DNA of 64,000 nt, taken from positions 1,818,501 through 1,882,500 of the forward strand of contig NZ_AP025637.1 of the NCBI RefSeq assembly GCF_022846615.1, read 5' to 3'. Every line of letters begins with the position of its first letter. Position 1 is the first letter of the stretch. This DNA is from Roseomonas fluvialis. GTDB lineage: Bacteria > Pseudomonadota > Alphaproteobacteria > Acetobacterales > Acetobacteraceae. Under the pieces are notes generated by a model. That model had not been told where the DNA came from. It did no database searches and was given only the letters and a program-made list of their open reading frames with translations. Both the position numbers and the translations under genes were made by a program. Positions 1 to 8,489 of this stretch are shown here, one piece after another.

Positions 1-1224
1 CGGAACATCACCGACGTGGACGACAAGATCAACGCGCGCGCGCGTGAATCGGGCGAGCCCATCGCCGCCATCACTGCCCGCACCACCGCCGATTTCCACG
101 CCGACATGAAAGCCATCGGCGCCCTGCCGCCGGACGTCGAACCGCGCGCCACCGGGCATATCGGCGAGATGATCGCGCTGATCGAACGCCTCATCGCGAA
201 CGGCCACGCCTACGCCGCCGATGGGCATGTCCTGTTCAGCGTGTCGTCCTTCGCCGACTACGGGAAGCTGTCCGGACGCAGCCCGGATGAATTGCTCGCC
301 GGCGCGCGCGTCGATGTCGCGCCCTACAAGCGCGATGCCGGCGACTTCGTGCTGTGGAAGCCGTCCGATGCCGAGACCCCCGGCTGGGACAGCCCCTGGG
401 GGCGCGGGCGGCCTGGCTGGCACATCGAATGCTCCGCCATGGCCTGGAAGCACCTGGGCGAGCATTTCGACATCCATGGCGGCGGCCACGACCTGATCTT
501 CCCGCACCATGAGAACGAGGTCGCGCAATCGGTCTGCGCCTTCCCCGGCCATGGCTTCGCCAACTACTGGCTGCACAACGGCATGCTGCTGGTGGATGGC
601 GAGAAGATGTCGAAGTCGCTCGGCAATTTCCGCACGCTGCGCGACATCCTGGCCGAGGGCCCCTGGGCCGGCGAGGCCTTCCGCCTGCTGCTGCTGCGCA
701 CGCACTACCGCCAGTCGCTGGACTTCACGCTGGAGGGGCTGCGCGAGGCGAAGGCGGAACTGGACGACCACTACGCCATGCTGTCGCGCGCGCCGGCCGC
801 GCCTGGCGGCAGCGCGGCGTCGTCGCTGGCCGAATGGGCCATCGCGCCGCTGACCGACGACCTCAACACGCCGCTCGCGCTGATGCGCCTGCGCGACCTG
901 CGCACGCTGGAGAACGCGGTCACCGTCGGCGGGTCCCCCGCGGTGGCGATGGAGCGCGCCGGGCTCGCCACGCCGCCCGCGCCGGGCGTGGCCGCCGCGG
1001 CCTTCCGCGAGGCCGCCGGCATCCTGGGTGTCGCCACCGGCGACCCCTCCGCCTGGCTGCAGGGCGGCGATGACGGCGCCGAGGTCGAAGCCGCCATCGC
1101 CGCGCGCCTCGCCGCCCGCAAGGTGCGCGACTTCGCCGCTGCCGACCGCATCCGCGACGAGCTCAAGGCGCGCGGCATCATCCTCGAGGACGGCGCCGGC
1201 GGCACCACCTGGCGCCGCGCTTGA
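1..1224 (+). CDS. cysS: Cysteine--tRNA ligase, 5' end outside window
   Basis: Charges tRNA-Cys with cysteine in the cytoplasm. The reading frame is open from base 1, and its first residues ([10 protein letters not shown]) are the family's conserved block just after the N-terminal HIGH region, so the start lies upstream of the window. The zinc- and substrate-binding block HIECSAMAW ... [15 protein letters not shown] is at 421-522, and the KMSKS signature ([10 protein letters not shown]) is at 601-630. The C-terminal anticodon-binding part is complete and ends at TGA 1222-1224. The next gene follows after about 60 bases on the same strand. Identity is certain from these motifs. Only the N-terminal catalytic portion is missing, because of the window edge and not through a lesion. 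Confidence 0.97.
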   Translation, partial: RNITDVDDKINARARESGEPIAAITARTTADFHADMKAIGALPPDVEPRATGHIGEMIALIERLIANGHAYAADGHVLFSVSSFADYGKLSGRSPDELLAGARVDVAPYKRDAGDFVLWKPSDAETPGWDSPWGRGRPGWHIECSAMAWKHLGEHFDIHGGGHDLIFPHHENEVAQSVCAFPGHGFANYWLHNGMLLVDGEKMSKSLGNFRTLRDILAEGPWAGEAFRLLLLRTHYRQSLDFTLEGLREAKAELDDHYAMLSRAPAAPGGSAASSLAEWAIAPLTDDLNTPLALMRLRDLRTLENAVTVGGSPAVAMERAGLATPPAPGVAAAAFREAAGILGVATGDPSAWLQGGDDGAEVEAAIAARLAARKVRDFAAADRIRDELKARGIILEDGAGGTTWRRA

Positions 1225-1285
1225 CCTTCCGACGATGGGAAACCCCAGCCTCCCCGGCGGCCGCAACCCGCCGGGAGACACGCCC

Positions 1286-1651
1286 ATGAACCGCATCGCC
1301 ATCGCCCTTGCCGCCGCCCTGGTCGCGCTGCCTGCCGCCGCGCAGCAGGGCCACCAGGGCCACGGCGCGCCCGCCCCGCGCGGCGCGCAGGAACCTGCCT
1401 CGACGCGCGAATTCCGCGCCGCCAACGACCGCATGCACCGCGACATGGCCATCCGCTACACCGGCAGTGCCGACCGCGATTTCGCCGCAGGCATGATCCC
1501 GCACCACCAGGGCGCCATCGACATGGCGAATGTCGTGCTGCGCCATGGCTCCGATCCCGAGATGCGCGCCCTCGCGCAGGCCATCATCCGCGCGCAGGAG
1601 GCGGAGATTGCGCAACTGCGCGCCTTCCTCGCCCGCACCCCGCCGCGATGA
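1286..1651 (+). CDS. DUF305 family secreted protein
   Basis: A 121-residue protein with an N-terminal Sec signal peptide (MNRIAIALAAALVALPAAAQ) followed by a His-rich linker (QGHQGHGAP). The DUF305 core has the family's hallmark GMIPHHQGAIDMA at 1492-1530 and a following ferritin-like helix. DUF305 proteins are periplasmic, and several are linked to copper handling; the His pairs here could bind metal, but that is inference. ATG 1286 was chosen because it gives the intact signal peptide; the longer upstream frame overlaps cysS. Its stop overlaps the start of the next gene (ATGA at 1648-1651), so the two are probably translated from one message. Confidence 0.88.
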   Translation: MNRIAIALAAALVALPAAAQQGHQGHGAPAPRGAQEPASTREFRAANDRMHRDMAIRYTGSADRDFAAGMIPHHQGAIDMANVVLRHGSDPEMRALAQAIIRAQEAEIAQLRAFLARTPPR

Positions 1652-2469
1652 CCGGCGGACGCAAGGATGGCCGCGCGGCGCTGACACCGCCCGAAGGCGA
1701 GACGCCGATCGTCGTCCTGGTGCGCCCGCAGATGGCGCGCAACATCGGCAGCACGGCGCGCGCGATGGCCAATGGCGGGCTTTTCCATCTGCGGATCGTC
1801 GCCCCGCGCGATGGCTGGCCGCAGGCCGATGCCTACCCGTCGGCCTCCGGCGCCGATGCCATCCTGGACGCCGCCACGGTCTTCGACAGCGTGCCGGCCG
1901 CCGTCGCCGACTGCCACCGCGTGCTCGCCACCTGCCCGCGCCCGCGCCACGTGGTGGTGCCGGTCCGCACCGCCCGCGCCGCGGCCGAGGACCTGCGCGA
2001 CATCACCGCCCGCGGCCTGCGGTCCGCCGTGCTGTTCGGCCCCGAACGTGCCGGCCTCGAGAACGAGGACATGGCCTGCGCCGACACCCTGGTGCGCTAC
2101 CCGCTCAACCCCGAGCACATGTCGCTGAACCTAGCCCAGGCGGTGATGATCCTGGCCTATGAATGGTGGACCGCGGCCGAGACCACGCCCCCGCGCGTGC
2201 TGATGACCAACGAGACGCACGTCGCCACCAAAGGCGAGCTGGAAGGCTTCCTTAACCGGCTGGTCGCCGAACTCGACGCGACCGGCTTTCTCGACAACAT
2301 CGAGAAGCGCCCGGGCATGGTGCGCAACCTGCGCCACTGGTTCCAGCGCGGGGAAGTCACCGAACAGGAACTGCGCACGCTGCACGGCGTGGTCACGGAA
2401 CTCTCGCGCGGACGGATGCGCCGCGGCCGGCCGGAGAAGGACGACGCGCCGCCGCCCTGGGGCGGCTAG
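1648..2469 (+). CDS. trmJ: SpoU-family tRNA 2'-O-methyltransferase (TrmJ-like)
   Basis: A 273-residue SPOUT-class methylase that uses SAM to 2'-O-methylate RNA; this subfamily usually acts on position 32 of tRNA. Visible motifs are motif 1 (VRPQMARNIGSTARAMANGG, near residues 25-45), motif 2 (LFGPERAGLENED, near 130-142) and motif 3 (YPLNPEHMSLNLAQAVMI, near 151-168), which together form the trefoil-knot SAM site. The C-terminal helical extension (residues 190-273) is typical of TrmJ and not of the shorter TrmL. The start overlaps the DUF305 stop by four bases. The stop overlaps the tail of a convergent small gene by four bases. TrmJ is preferred over other SpoU members from length and C-terminal extension, so the exact target base remains an inference. 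Confidence 0.85.
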   Translation: MTGGRKDGRAALTPPEGETPIVVLVRPQMARNIGSTARAMANGGLFHLRIVAPRDGWPQADAYPSASGADAILDAATVFDSVPAAVADCHRVLATCPRPRHVVVPVRTARAAAEDLRDITARGLRSAVLFGPERAGLENEDMACADTLVRYPLNPEHMSLNLAQAVMILAYEWWTAAETTPPRVLMTNETHVATKGELEGFLNRLVAELDATGFLDNIEKRPGMVRNLRHWFQRGEVTEQELRTLHGVVTELSRGRMRRGRPEKDDAPPPWGG

Positions 2470-2666
2470 AGCTTGCGCGCCAGCTTGCGCGCCAGCAGCA
2501 GCCCGAGGCCGCCGGCGGCCGGCGCCGCCGGCAGCACCAGCAGCCAGCCCGCATGCGCTCCATTGACCGCAAGCCCCAGCCCCACGCCGAGCATCAGCCC
2601 GCCCACCAGCGAACCCACCACGCCGGCCGTCAGGCCGAGCACCAGAATCTCTTCGCGCGTCACCAT
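2466..2666 (-). CDS. Small two-helix membrane protein, unknown function
   Basis: A 66-residue protein with two hydrophobic, glycine-rich helices (about residues 7-34 and 40-58) and a basic end (ARKLARKL). The start is ATG at 2664-2666. The stop overlaps the trmJ stop tail to tail by four bases, so little DNA is wasted if the gene is real. Codon use is ordinary for the window, with strong third-position GC. I do not recognise a family. It could be an inner-membrane peptide, and the chance that it is a spurious frame is real because it is short and low in complexity. Confidence 0.5.
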   Translation of the reverse strand: MVTREEILVLGLTAGVVGSLVGGLMLGVGLGLAVNGAHAGWLLVLPAAPAAGGLGLLLARKLARKL

Positions 2667-2695
2667 GGCGCGGGAGTAGGGGCGGGGGCCGCGGT

Positions 2696-2724
2696 TTGAC
2701 AAGCCCAGGGCGCTGCCCCTATCA
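2696..2724 (+). promoter_or_regulatory. Sigma70-like promoter of rpsD
   Basis: A TTGACA -35 box at 2696-2701 and a CTATCA -10-like box at 2719-2724 are separated by exactly 17 bases. A start near 2731 would give an untranslated leader of about 135 bases before the rpsD ATG at 2869. The leader is unusually long and could hold autoregulatory structure, as S4 controls its own operon in other bacteria, but I see no specific S4-binding fold. Confidence 0.6.
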
Positions 2725-2868
2725 GGCGGCCTCCTTCCGGGAATGTGGACGGCCCCCCGGGGTCCGCGCCCGCCGAGGCCCCGACCGGGACCAAGGACTA
2801 CCGGGACAACAGCCCATATCGGGCACAAGACAGAAGGCCCGACCGCGCAACGCGGCGGGAAGCAGCGT

Positions 2869-3486
2869 ATGACCAAGCGCGCCGAATCCAAGTACAAGAT
2901 CAATCGCCGCCTGGGCGTGAACCTCTGGGGTCGCGCCAAGTCGCCGCTCGCCAAGCGCGAGTATGGCCCCGGCCAGCATGGCCAGCGCCGCAAGAACAAG
3001 CCGACCGACTTCGGCATCCAGCTGATGGCGAAGCAGAAGCTCAAGGGCTACTACGGCAACATCGGCGAAAAGCAGTTCCGCAAGTACTACGAGGAAGCAG
3101 TGCGCCGGAAGGGCGACACCTCGGAGAACCTGATCGAGCTGCTCGAGCGCCGGCTGGACGCGGTGATCTATCGCATGAAGCTGGCCGTGACGCCGTTCGC
3201 CGCCCGCCAGTTCGTCAACCACGGGCATGTCACCGTGAACGGCAAGCGCGTGAACATCCCCTCCTACCTGGTCAAGGACGGCGACCAGATCGAGGTGAAG
3301 GAAAAGTCGAAGCAGCTCGCCGCCGTGCTGGACGCGGTGCAGTCCTCCGAGCGCGACGTGCCGGAATACCTCGAGATCGACGTCCGCGCGATGCGCGGCA
3401 AGTTCCTGCGCGCGCCGAAGCTGTCGGACGTGCCGTATCCGGTGCAGATGGAACCGAACCTGGTCGTCGAGTTCTACAGCCGCTGA
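2869..3486 (+). CDS. rpsD: 30S ribosomal protein S4
   Basis: Primary 16S rRNA-binding protein that nucleates assembly of the 30S body. The protein is 205 residues, the usual family length. It starts [16 protein letters not shown], followed by the NLWGRAKSP and YGPGQHGQ segments characteristic of alphaproteobacterial S4. The S4 RNA-binding domain is near residues 95-155 ([16 protein letters not shown] ... [18 protein letters not shown]). ATG 2869 is chosen over the in-frame upstream ATG at 2743 because it gives the canonical N-terminus; the upstream residues match no S4. It stands alone, as is common for rpsD in this class, with its own promoter upstream. Confidence 0.98.
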   Translation: MTKRAESKYKINRRLGVNLWGRAKSPLAKREYGPGQHGQRRKNKPTDFGIQLMAKQKLKGYYGNIGEKQFRKYYEEAVRRKGDTSENLIELLERRLDAVIYRMKLAVTPFAARQFVNHGHVTVNGKRVNIPSYLVKDGDQIEVKEKSKQLAAVLDAVQSSERDVPEYLEIDVRAMRGKFLRAPKLSDVPYPVQMEPNLVVEFYSR

Positions 3487-3604
3487 TGTCCATGCGCGTC
3501 ACGCCACCGTGCCCGCGGCACGCGTGGGTTTGGCGCGCATGAGCCAGACGCAGTTAAGTGCCGACCGCCCGCTGCGGGCCGCGATCGAATAGTTCGCGGC
3601 CGTC

Positions 3605-4198
3605 ATGCACGCTGTTCGCGGCTTCCTGACGCAGGGCAGCGGCTTCGCGTTTCTCACGCTGCTCGAAGTCCAGCGTCGCGACGGGATCCGCGGGCCGATC
3701 GCCGAGGTCGGCACCTTCCAGGGCATGAGCTTGGTCGGCTTCGGCCTAGGCGCCTTGGCCGATGAATCGGTTCTCGGTGTCGACCTGTTTGTCGTCGGCG
3801 GCGAGGATTTCGAAGCCTCCGTCCGCAGCAACTGGACCAAGGCCGGCCTGGCTGATGCGCGCTTGCGCCTACACCGCGGCTCATCGACCGACCTTGGCGC
3901 GGCGGCCTGGAGCGAACTGCTCGGCGCCCCGGCGCGGCTGGTGCATGTGGATGGCGAGCATACCAGGGGCGCGGCGGCGCACGACGTGGCGCTCGCCGCG
4001 TCCTGCCTCGCGCCGGGTGGCGTGATCGTGGTGGATGACGTGCTGCACGCCTGGTACCCGGACATCACTCTTTCGGTCGCCGCCTTCCTCAAAGCCAAAC
4101 CTGAATTCCGGGCCTTCGCGATCATCGACCGCGAGGCCGACCTGATGCGTGGCGGCGCGAAGATGCTGTTGGCGCGGCGCGACGATGTGCCGCGTTAA
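3605..4198 (+). CDS. Class I SAM-dependent methyltransferase, probably 5'-disrupted
   Basis: A 197-residue Rossmann-fold protein of the Methyltransf_24 kind. Motif I is IAEVGTFQGMSLVGFGLG (about residues 29-46). The acidic post-I strand is GVDLFVVGG, followed by LVHVDGEHT (about 113-121) and GGVIVVDDVLHAWYPD (about 138-153), the pattern seen in small-molecule or sugar-linked methylases. The substrate is unknown. The reading frame upstream of ATG 3605 is coding-like: from ATG 3539 it reads 17 residues ending RAAIE, meets TAG at 3590-3592, then continues FAAVMHAVRGF. Neither start has a convincing ribosome site. The gene may therefore have lost its original N-terminus to a stop mutation, or use the inner ATG. 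No operon partner is evident. Confidence 0.6.
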   Translation: MHAVRGFLTQGSGFAFLTLLEVQRRDGIRGPIAEVGTFQGMSLVGFGLGALADESVLGVDLFVVGGEDFEASVRSNWTKAGLADARLRLHRGSSTDLGAAAWSELLGAPARLVHVDGEHTRGAAAHDVALAASCLAPGGVIVVDDVLHAWYPDITLSVAAFLKAKPEFRAFAIIDREADLMRGGAKMLLARRDDVPR

Positions 4199-4852
4199 GA
4201 GGAAGCGCTGCGCTTATCCATGCCTGGCAGCATCGTGGCGCGCACGGTCTTCGCAGGGTCCGCCCCGATGGTCATCGCCTTTGCACCGGACCACAAGAAG
4301 AACCTGCTGCAGCTGCCGGCCGGCTAGAGGCGTTTCCGCCCGCTTGGCGCGCGGCAACGATCCAGCTTGTTGTTTCGAAAGCGTCCGCACTCGATCAGGG
4401 AGCCGATCTGATGAGGATCTGCTCGCGTGCGATGTCCGACGTGTCGATATCGGCATCGGCGTTGTTCCCCACCCTGCCAGCCGCTTCCAGAAATGGGGTC
4501 GGTGGATGGCCGGGGGTGGCGGCGCGGGCGTCAGTGGTCTGATTGGAAAACGCGCCAGCGCCGCCCCCACCCGAGGCGTGGCTCCCGCACGCGCTATTGG
4601 CCCGCAGCGTCGTCGATCGGACGCACCGTCGGCACCGGATGCCCCCTGACCCGTATCATCGCCTCGGCTTCGGTCGCGCCCCGGGCGGGCTGATAGCGAT
4701 CTGAGGGGAAGGTGTATCTCCCTGACATCAAAATGGGGGATACATCTTTCTCATGAATGATCTCTTGAAGTTGTTTTCTCTCCTGAGGTAGTGTTTGGAC
4801 TGCGCCGCGCCGTCCGTGGCGGCGCCCGCCGCCTCGTGTCGCAGGATCGCGC
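4199..4852. other. Gene-poor intergenic stretch
   Basis: About 650 bases without a convincing gene. One short frame at 4220-4327 (35 residues, MPGSIVARTV... ending LLQLPAG) reads like a protein tail but matches nothing I recognise. Longer frames crossing the region have poor codon use. The last 150 bases are noticeably less GC-rich and contain the dyad at 4713-4744. It looks like decayed coding or mobile DNA, but no transposase motif or terminal repeat pair can be identified. Confidence 0.5.
4713..4744. promoter_or_regulatory. Inverted repeat upstream of the cupin gene
   Basis: TGTATCTCCC (4713-4722) and GGGGGATACA (4735-4744) form a 10-bp dyad with one mismatch around a 12-base centre (TGACATCAAAAT). 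It lies about 110 bases before the cysteine-dioxygenase-like gene. It could be an operator, a terminator of something decayed upstream, or the end of a lost insertion sequence; the sequence alone does not decide. Confidence 0.35.
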
Positions 4853-5374
4853 ATGAACGCCATCACCGCCCGCCGCAGCCTCGATGCCATGCTTGCCGGC
4901 ATTTCCTCCGCGCTCCTGGCCGAACGGGACGATCCCTCGGCGGCGGTCGCTGCCGTGCTCGGCGTGCATGCCGCGGACCCGATGCTGCTGATCGGCCACG
5001 ACTGCCCCTGCCGCGCCGAAGGCTATGTCCGGCACCTCCTGCATGAGGACGCCTCCCAGGGTTGGGCTGTCGCCGCCCTGGTCTGGCGGCCCGGCCAGAT
5101 GTCGCCCATCCACGCTCACAAGGCCTGGTGCGCCGTCGGCATCCACCGCGGCCACCTGACCGAGACCTTCTACGCCCCCGGCGTCGACCCCGACCGGCCC
5201 GTCCAGACCGCCGCTGTGCTGCGCCGTCCGGGCGACACCTCGCACGGCCCGGCCCGGCCGGATGCCATCCACCGCTTGGCAAATCTCGGCAACGAGACCG
5301 CCGTGTCGATCCACGCCTACGGCCTGCCCTATGCCCGCTTCTGCACCGACCTGAACCGCGTTTTTCCGGCCTGA
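4853..5374 (+). CDS. Cysteine dioxygenase-like cupin protein
   Basis: A 173-residue protein of the cysteine/thiol dioxygenase branch of the cupins, which oxidise a thiol to a sulfinic acid with non-haem iron. The first cupin motif is visible as SPIHAHKAWCAVGIHRGHLTETFY (DNA about 5104-5175), giving two iron-ligand histidines (HAH). The third histidine is in the second motif, VSIHAYGLPYARF (about 5302-5340). The order and spacing fit the cysteine dioxygenase family. The substrate (cysteine, 3-mercaptopropionate or other) cannot be told from the sequence. ATG 4853 is the first in-frame start and gives a normal family length. It stands alone, with an unusual dyad upstream. Confidence 0.72.
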   Translation: MNAITARRSLDAMLAGISSALLAERDDPSAAVAAVLGVHAADPMLLIGHDCPCRAEGYVRHLLHEDASQGWAVAALVWRPGQMSPIHAHKAWCAVGIHRGHLTETFYAPGVDPDRPVQTAAVLRRPGDTSHGPARPDAIHRLANLGNETAVSIHAYGLPYARFCTDLNRVFPA

Positions 5375-5453
5375 CCACCCGCCAGCCGCGGCGCATGGCT
5401 GGCCCGCGCCGCTGCCGTATCGCGCGGCGGCGGGGCAGGGCAGGGTGCCAGCG

Positions 5454-6344
5454 ATGAACCCGAAAATCCTGCTGGGCCTGGCACTCGGCGTCGGCTCCTC
5501 CGTGATCTGGGGCGGTCACGCAGTGGTGGCGCGCCCTGCACTGGCGGGGCAAGGCTTCCATCCGCTCGACCTTGCGGCGTTCCGCTATGCGCCGGCGGCG
5601 CTGCTGCTGGCACCGCTGGCCTGGCAGGCGCGCGCGGCGCTGGCGAGCATCGGCTGGCGGCGCATCCTGCTGCTGGCACTGTTCGGCGGCGTGCCGAACC
5701 TGATGCTGTTCCTCACTGCCCTGGTCTATGCGCCGGCCGCGCATGGCGGGACCATCGCGCCCATGACCGTGCCGATCGCCGGCGCGCTGCTGGCGATCCC
5801 CCTGCTGCGCGAATGGCCGAGCCGCGGGCGCGGCGCCGCGCTCTCGGTCATGGCCGCCGGCGTGTTGATGATCGGCTGGGATGGCGTGGCCGGCGCGCAT
5901 CCCGGCGCCTGGCGCGGCGACCTGCTGCTGCTGGCCGCGGGGGCCACCTGGGCGGTCTTCACGCTGCTGCTGCGCCGCTGGCAGGTGCCTGCGATTCCAG
6001 CGACGGCCGCGGTCACGTTGGTCTCGGCCGCTGTCGTTCTGCCGGTATGGCTGCCCTGGCGCGCCGCCGAGGTAGCGGCGCTGCCCACCACCTCGATCCT
6101 GTTGCATCTGGCGACGCAGGGCCTCGTGCTCGGCGCAGTGGCGATGTTCCTGTATGCGCGCGCGGTGGAGTTGCTCGGCGCGACGCGCGCGGCCACCCTG
6201 TCGATCATGGTACCCGTGACCGCTCTGCTGCTCGCCGCCCTGCTGCTGCACGAACCGATCTCCCTCCTGCAGGGCATGGGTGCGTCGCTGGCCGTGGGCG
6301 GCATGCTCGCGGCCGTGCTGTTCACCGGAAGGAAGCCGGCATGA
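5454..6344 (+). CDS. EamA-family (DMT) exporter
   Basis: A 296-residue inner-membrane protein with ten predicted hydrophobic segments in two EamA repeats (residues about 5-140 and 150-290). The first repeat begins with the family's GSSVIWGGHAVVARPAL. The second ends with the LLHEPISLLQGMGASLAVGGMLAAV block seen in drug/metabolite transporters. Such proteins export amino acids, nucleosides or metabolites; the cargo is unknown. ATG 5454 follows a purine-rich AGGGCAGGG; a GTG nine bases upstream is also possible. Its stop overlaps the ATG of the oxidase gene (ATGA at 6341-6344), so transport and oxidation may serve one pathway. Confidence 0.82.
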   Translation: MNPKILLGLALGVGSSVIWGGHAVVARPALAGQGFHPLDLAAFRYAPAALLLAPLAWQARAALASIGWRRILLLALFGGVPNLMLFLTALVYAPAAHGGTIAPMTVPIAGALLAIPLLREWPSRGRGAALSVMAAGVLMIGWDGVAGAHPGAWRGDLLLLAAGATWAVFTLLLRRWQVPAIPATAAVTLVSAAVVLPVWLPWRAAEVAALPTTSILLHLATQGLVLGAVAMFLYARAVELLGATRAATLSIMVPVTALLLAALLLHEPISLLQGMGASLAVGGMLAAVLFTGRKPA

Positions 6345-7639
6345 CCGCACCGATGCCGCCGAGCCTTTGGGCGGCGACGGCGCCGCCACCACCCGTGACC
6401 GCGCCGCTGGTCGGCGATTCACGCTGCGCGGTCGCCGTCATTGGTGGTGGCTTCACCGGCCTGTCCACCGCGCTGCATCTGGCCGAGGCGGGCGTGCCCG
6501 TCACGCTGGTCGAGGCGAACGAGATCGGCTGGGGTGCCTCCGGCCGCAACAATGGCCAGGTCATCCCAACGCTCTCGCGCGTCGATCCGGACGAGATCGT
6601 CGCGTCGGTCGCCCCCGAGCATGGCGGCCGCGACAAGGGCGAGGCGTTCGTCGGGCTGATCCGCGATAGCGCGGCCTTCACCTTCGACCTGATCCGCCGC
6701 CACGGCATCGCGGCCGAGGCGGTGCAGAACGGCTGGATCCAGCCCGCCCACCGTGAATCCCGCCTGCGCCTGTCGGAAACGCGCGCCGAGGCCTGGGGCC
6801 GCCGCGGCGCGCCCACGCGCATGTATTCGCGTGCCGAGATGGCGTCGCTGACCGGCACCGACCACTGGTTCGGCGGCTGGGGCAATGCGACCGGCGGGCG
6901 GATCAACCCGCTCGGACTGGCACGCGGCTTGGCGAAGGCGGCGATCGGCGCCGGTGCCATGCTGCACACCGGCAGCCCCGTCACGGCCATTGAACGCACA
7001 CCCGCCGGCTGGGTGGTGACCACGCCGCGCGGCAGCCTCACCGCTGATCGCGTGGTGATCGCCACCCATGCCTACACCGGTGATTTCTGGCCGGCGCTGA
7101 AGCGCACCATCGTGCCCGTGCGGTCATACCAGATGGCCACCTCGGTGCTCTCGGACAACATCCGCAAGACCATCCTGCCGGAAGGCCACGCGCTGTCGGA
7201 TACGCGCGGCGACCTGTATTTTTACCGCTTCGATGCGAATGGTCGCCTGGTCACCGGCGGCGGCCTGATCGTGCCCTTCGGCTGGGAGGACCGCATCCGC
7301 GCCCGCATCACCGATCGCGTGCGCCGCGTGTTTCCGCAGATCGGCGAGGTGCGCTTCGACTACATCTGGCACGGCTACGTCGCCGGCACGGCGGACAAGC
7401 TGCCGCATGTCTATGAGCTCGCGCCCGGTGTGCTGACCTGGACCGGCTGCAACGGGCGCGGGGTGGCGCTTGCCACCATCCTCGGGCGTGAACTGGCGAA
7501 GGCCAGCAGCGGCACTGCGCTACGCGACATCGCCGCGCCGGTCGAGACACGGATGCGCACCATCCCCGGCCACGCCTTCCGCGCTGCGGGCATCGCCTGG
7601 AACGTCGCCAAGCTGCGGCGCGCGGATGCGCGTGACTGA
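6341..7639 (+). CDS. FAD-dependent amino-acid/amine oxidoreductase (DadA/DAO type)
   Basis: A 432-residue flavoenzyme of the DAO superfamily. The dinucleotide-binding fold is at about residues 28-55 (VAVIGGGFTGLSTALHLAE, then the acidic VTLVEA). It is followed by the WGASGRNNGQV segment typical of oxidases related to PuuB and OrdL, which attack gamma-glutamyl amines, D-amino acids or sarcosine-like substrates. A second FAD contact, VVIATHAYTG, is near 240, and the C-terminal FAD region (TWTGCNGRGVALATILGRELA) is near 366. No signal peptide is seen. It is translationally coupled to the exporter upstream and overlaps the next gene by 14 bases, giving a four-gene run to 9457. The precise substrate is unknown. 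Confidence 0.85.
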   Translation: MTAPMPPSLWAATAPPPPVTAPLVGDSRCAVAVIGGGFTGLSTALHLAEAGVPVTLVEANEIGWGASGRNNGQVIPTLSRVDPDEIVASVAPEHGGRDKGEAFVGLIRDSAAFTFDLIRRHGIAAEAVQNGWIQPAHRESRLRLSETRAEAWGRRGAPTRMYSRAEMASLTGTDHWFGGWGNATGGRINPLGLARGLAKAAIGAGAMLHTGSPVTAIERTPAGWVVTTPRGSLTADRVVIATHAYTGDFWPALKRTIVPVRSYQMATSVLSDNIRKTILPEGHALSDTRGDLYFYRFDANGRLVTGGGLIVPFGWEDRIRARITDRVRRVFPQIGEVRFDYIWHGYVAGTADKLPHVYELAPGVLTWTGCNGRGVALATILGRELAKASSGTALRDIAAPVETRMRTIPGHAFRAAGIAWNVAKLRRADARD

Positions 7640-8489
7640 CGTCGCCCTCGCCACCTCCATCCCGCCGATGATGCGCCGCCCCGGGCCTGGCGGCATCGAG
7701 GCCGGGCCGGCCTGGCGCGCAGCCTGCGCGGCCTCCTGGTGCGCCGCCGGCTGGCGGGTGATGACGGTCAATCCCGAAGCGGAGATCGGCCGCCTCGGCG
7801 ATTTGCCGCCCGGGCTCGAGACCGTCGCGGCCGAACCCGGCGTGGCCGAGACCTACGGCCGCCCCGGTGCATGGATCAGTGATGCGCTTGGCCGTGCCAT
7901 CGCCACCGGCGCGCCGGTCGTGGGCCTGGTGAACGCCGATATCCTGTTCGACCTCGACCCAGTGCAGCGCGCCGCGCTGGTCGAACGTGCGGCGCAGGGC
8001 ATGGTCGCCTGCAACCGGACCGACGTGCTGCATCGCCACCAGGGCGAAGGCATCGCCTATCGCTACGGCTACGACCTGGTGCTGATGCCGCGCGCGCTTG
8101 CGCTGCGGCTCGACGTGTCGGGCTTCGCCTTCGGCGTGCCGTGGTGGGACTACTGGATCGTGCTGGACGCGATGCTGCAGGACCTGCCGGTCACCGCTGC
8201 CCAATGCGAAGGAATCCGCCACCTGGCGCATGTCCCGGCCTGGGACCGGACCGGCTGGCGCCTCGCGCTGGCGATGCTGATGCGACGCCTCGCGCCGCGC
8301 CGTGCCGACCTGTCGCGCCTCGCGCCCGGTCCGGTTGCGGAGGCCATGGCGGACCTGCTGCTGGCCGTCGCACCCGAAGGCGAGGCCGGCTACCCGGTCG
8401 ACGACCTGATGGTCATTTCCGGTACGCGCTTCGGCATCGAGCTGGTGCGCATGGCCGAACGCAATGCCTGGCGGCTGGAGAAGCCCTGA
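7626..8489 (+). CDS. Unknown protein with glycosyltransferase-A-like features
   Basis: A 287-residue soluble protein I cannot assign. It opens with a strand (DVALATSIPP), and near residues 96-110 has PVVGLVNADILFDLD, which resembles the nucleotide-sugar/metal strand of GT-A glycosyltransferases. Further on are YRYGYDLVLMPRALAL and FGVPWWDYWIVLDAM, again reminiscent of acceptor-site segments. A canonical DxD is not present, so the call is tentative. ATG 7626 overlaps the oxidase end by 14 bases; GTG 7632 is an alternative. The stop overlaps the next start (TGATG at 8487-8491), so it is coupled to the following unknown gene and the pair probably acts together. Confidence 0.55.
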   Translation: MRVTDVALATSIPPMMRRPGPGGIEAGPAWRAACAASWCAAGWRVMTVNPEAEIGRLGDLPPGLETVAAEPGVAETYGRPGAWISDALGRAIATGAPVVGLVNADILFDLDPVQRAALVERAAQGMVACNRTDVLHRHQGEGIAYRYGYDLVLMPRALALRLDVSGFAFGVPWWDYWIVLDAMLQDLPVTAAQCEGIRHLAHVPAWDRTGWRLALAMLMRRLAPRRADLSRLAPGPVAEAMADLLLAVAPEGEAGYPVDDLMVISGTRFGIELVRMAERNAWRLEKP

